Below, piece after piece: positions 14,369 through 14,436 of a DNA stretch of 14,436 nucleotides (the stretch's first letter is position 1; each line of letters opens with the position of its first letter). The stretch comes from Solobacterium sp. UBA636. GTDB lineage: Bacteria; Bacillota_I; Bacilli_A; Erysipelotrichales; Erysipelotrichaceae. The stretch covers positions 1 through 14,436 of the forward strand of contig DBOW01000046.1 of the NCBI GenBank assembly GCA_002299675.1, written 5' to 3'. The notes below the pieces were generated by a model. That model was not told where the DNA came from and made no database searches. It worked only from the letters and a program-made list of their open reading frames with translations. The position numbers were made by a program, and so were the translations under genes.

Positions 14369-14376
14369 ATAGAAGT

Positions 14377-14406
14377 ATTTTACAAAATATACAGACAAAT
14401 TGCCAA
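14377..14406 (-). promoter_or_regulatory. Promoter of the DUF2779-hpf unit
   Basis: -35 TTGGCA (14401-14406), an 18-nt spacer and -10 TAAAAT (14377-14382, directly preceded by TG) on the minus strand. The -10 ends 8 nt before the chosen ATG, leaving at most one or two untranslated bases and no SD. It lies directly downstream of an apparent terminator, as expected for a new transcription unit. Confidence 0.65.
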
Positions 14407-14436
14407 AATAAAAGGTCTCAATATACATCAAGACCT
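14405..14436 (-). terminator. Terminator of an upstream gene, at the window edge
   Basis: On the minus strand AGGTCT / AGACCT (14431-14436 with 14413-14418) form a 6-bp stem around a 12-nt loop, followed by TTTATTTT. The stem may be longer beyond the window. It would end a minus-strand gene to the right that is not in view. Its T tract abuts the -35 of the next promoter. Confidence 0.55.

Noticed and set aside
14369..14431. TTG/ATG start 21 codons upstream for the DUF2779 protein
   Set aside because: The added residues are encoded across an apparent terminator and the promoter, and do not resemble the family start. It is not fully excluded because the window ends here.

Overview
The window reads as ordinary chromosome of an AT-rich, low-GC Gram-positive bacterium. 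TGA is used as a normal stop codon (for example in the GH13 glucosidase and ylbM genes), which argues against the Mycoplasma code. Gene content and order (ylbM diverging from yceD-rpmF, then mraZ-rsmH-ftsL-PASTA PBP; a DUF2779 protein; free-standing ptsI) suggest an Erysipelotrichia or Coprobacillales type gut Firmicute. That placement is inference from memory of gene content, not from a search.

Layout. (1) 8-2374: dihydrofolate reductase (minus) diverges from a GH13 alpha-glucosidase with an unusual ~85-residue N-terminal domain (plus); the two genes are 30 bp apart. (2) 2350-7519, all minus: mraZ-rsmH-ftsL-pbp, the first part of the division and cell wall (dcw) cluster. It is followed not by mraY but by a four-TM membrane protein and a DUF554 membrane protein. 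The last gene overlaps the glucosidase gene tail to tail. (3) 7609-8339, minus: yceD-rpmF, closed by two tandem terminators. (4) 8374-9471, plus: ylbM/tmcAL, sharing a 34-bp divergent promoter region with yceD. (5) 9497-12007, minus: a YebC-family translation/regulatory protein and ptsI, each with its own promoter, SD and terminator. (6) 12050-14368, minus: a DUF2779 nuclease-like protein, long-form hibernation factor hpf and a small HTH-like protein, probably one operon, preceded by a terminator and a recognisable promoter.

How the genes work together. MraZ, RsmH, FtsL and the PBP serve septal division and ribosome maturation. YceD/L32, TmcAL, YebC and HPF serve ribosome assembly, tRNA modification, translation and ribosome hibernation. 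PtsI and the glucosidase serve sugar uptake and breakdown, and DHFR serves folate metabolism. No mobile element, CRISPR array, tRNA, rRNA or riboswitch was seen. No intergenic gap exceeds 300 bases; the longest is about 180 bp, between rpmF and mraZ, and it holds two terminators, the mraZ promoter and four MraZ boxes.

The most interesting signals are these. First, six transcription units have a -10 hexamer ending only 6-8 nt before the ATG and no well-placed SD, which implies leaderless or near-leaderless mRNAs, while operon-internal genes mostly use SDs. Second, the DUF2779 protein keeps its four-Cys cluster and DEDD-like exonuclease acids but appears to have lost the PD-(D/E)XK catalytic residues. 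Third, four perfectly phased 10-bp MraZ boxes run from the mraZ -10 box to its start codon. Fourth, the glucosidase carries an unexplained N-terminal domain. I found no convincing wholly new multigene system.
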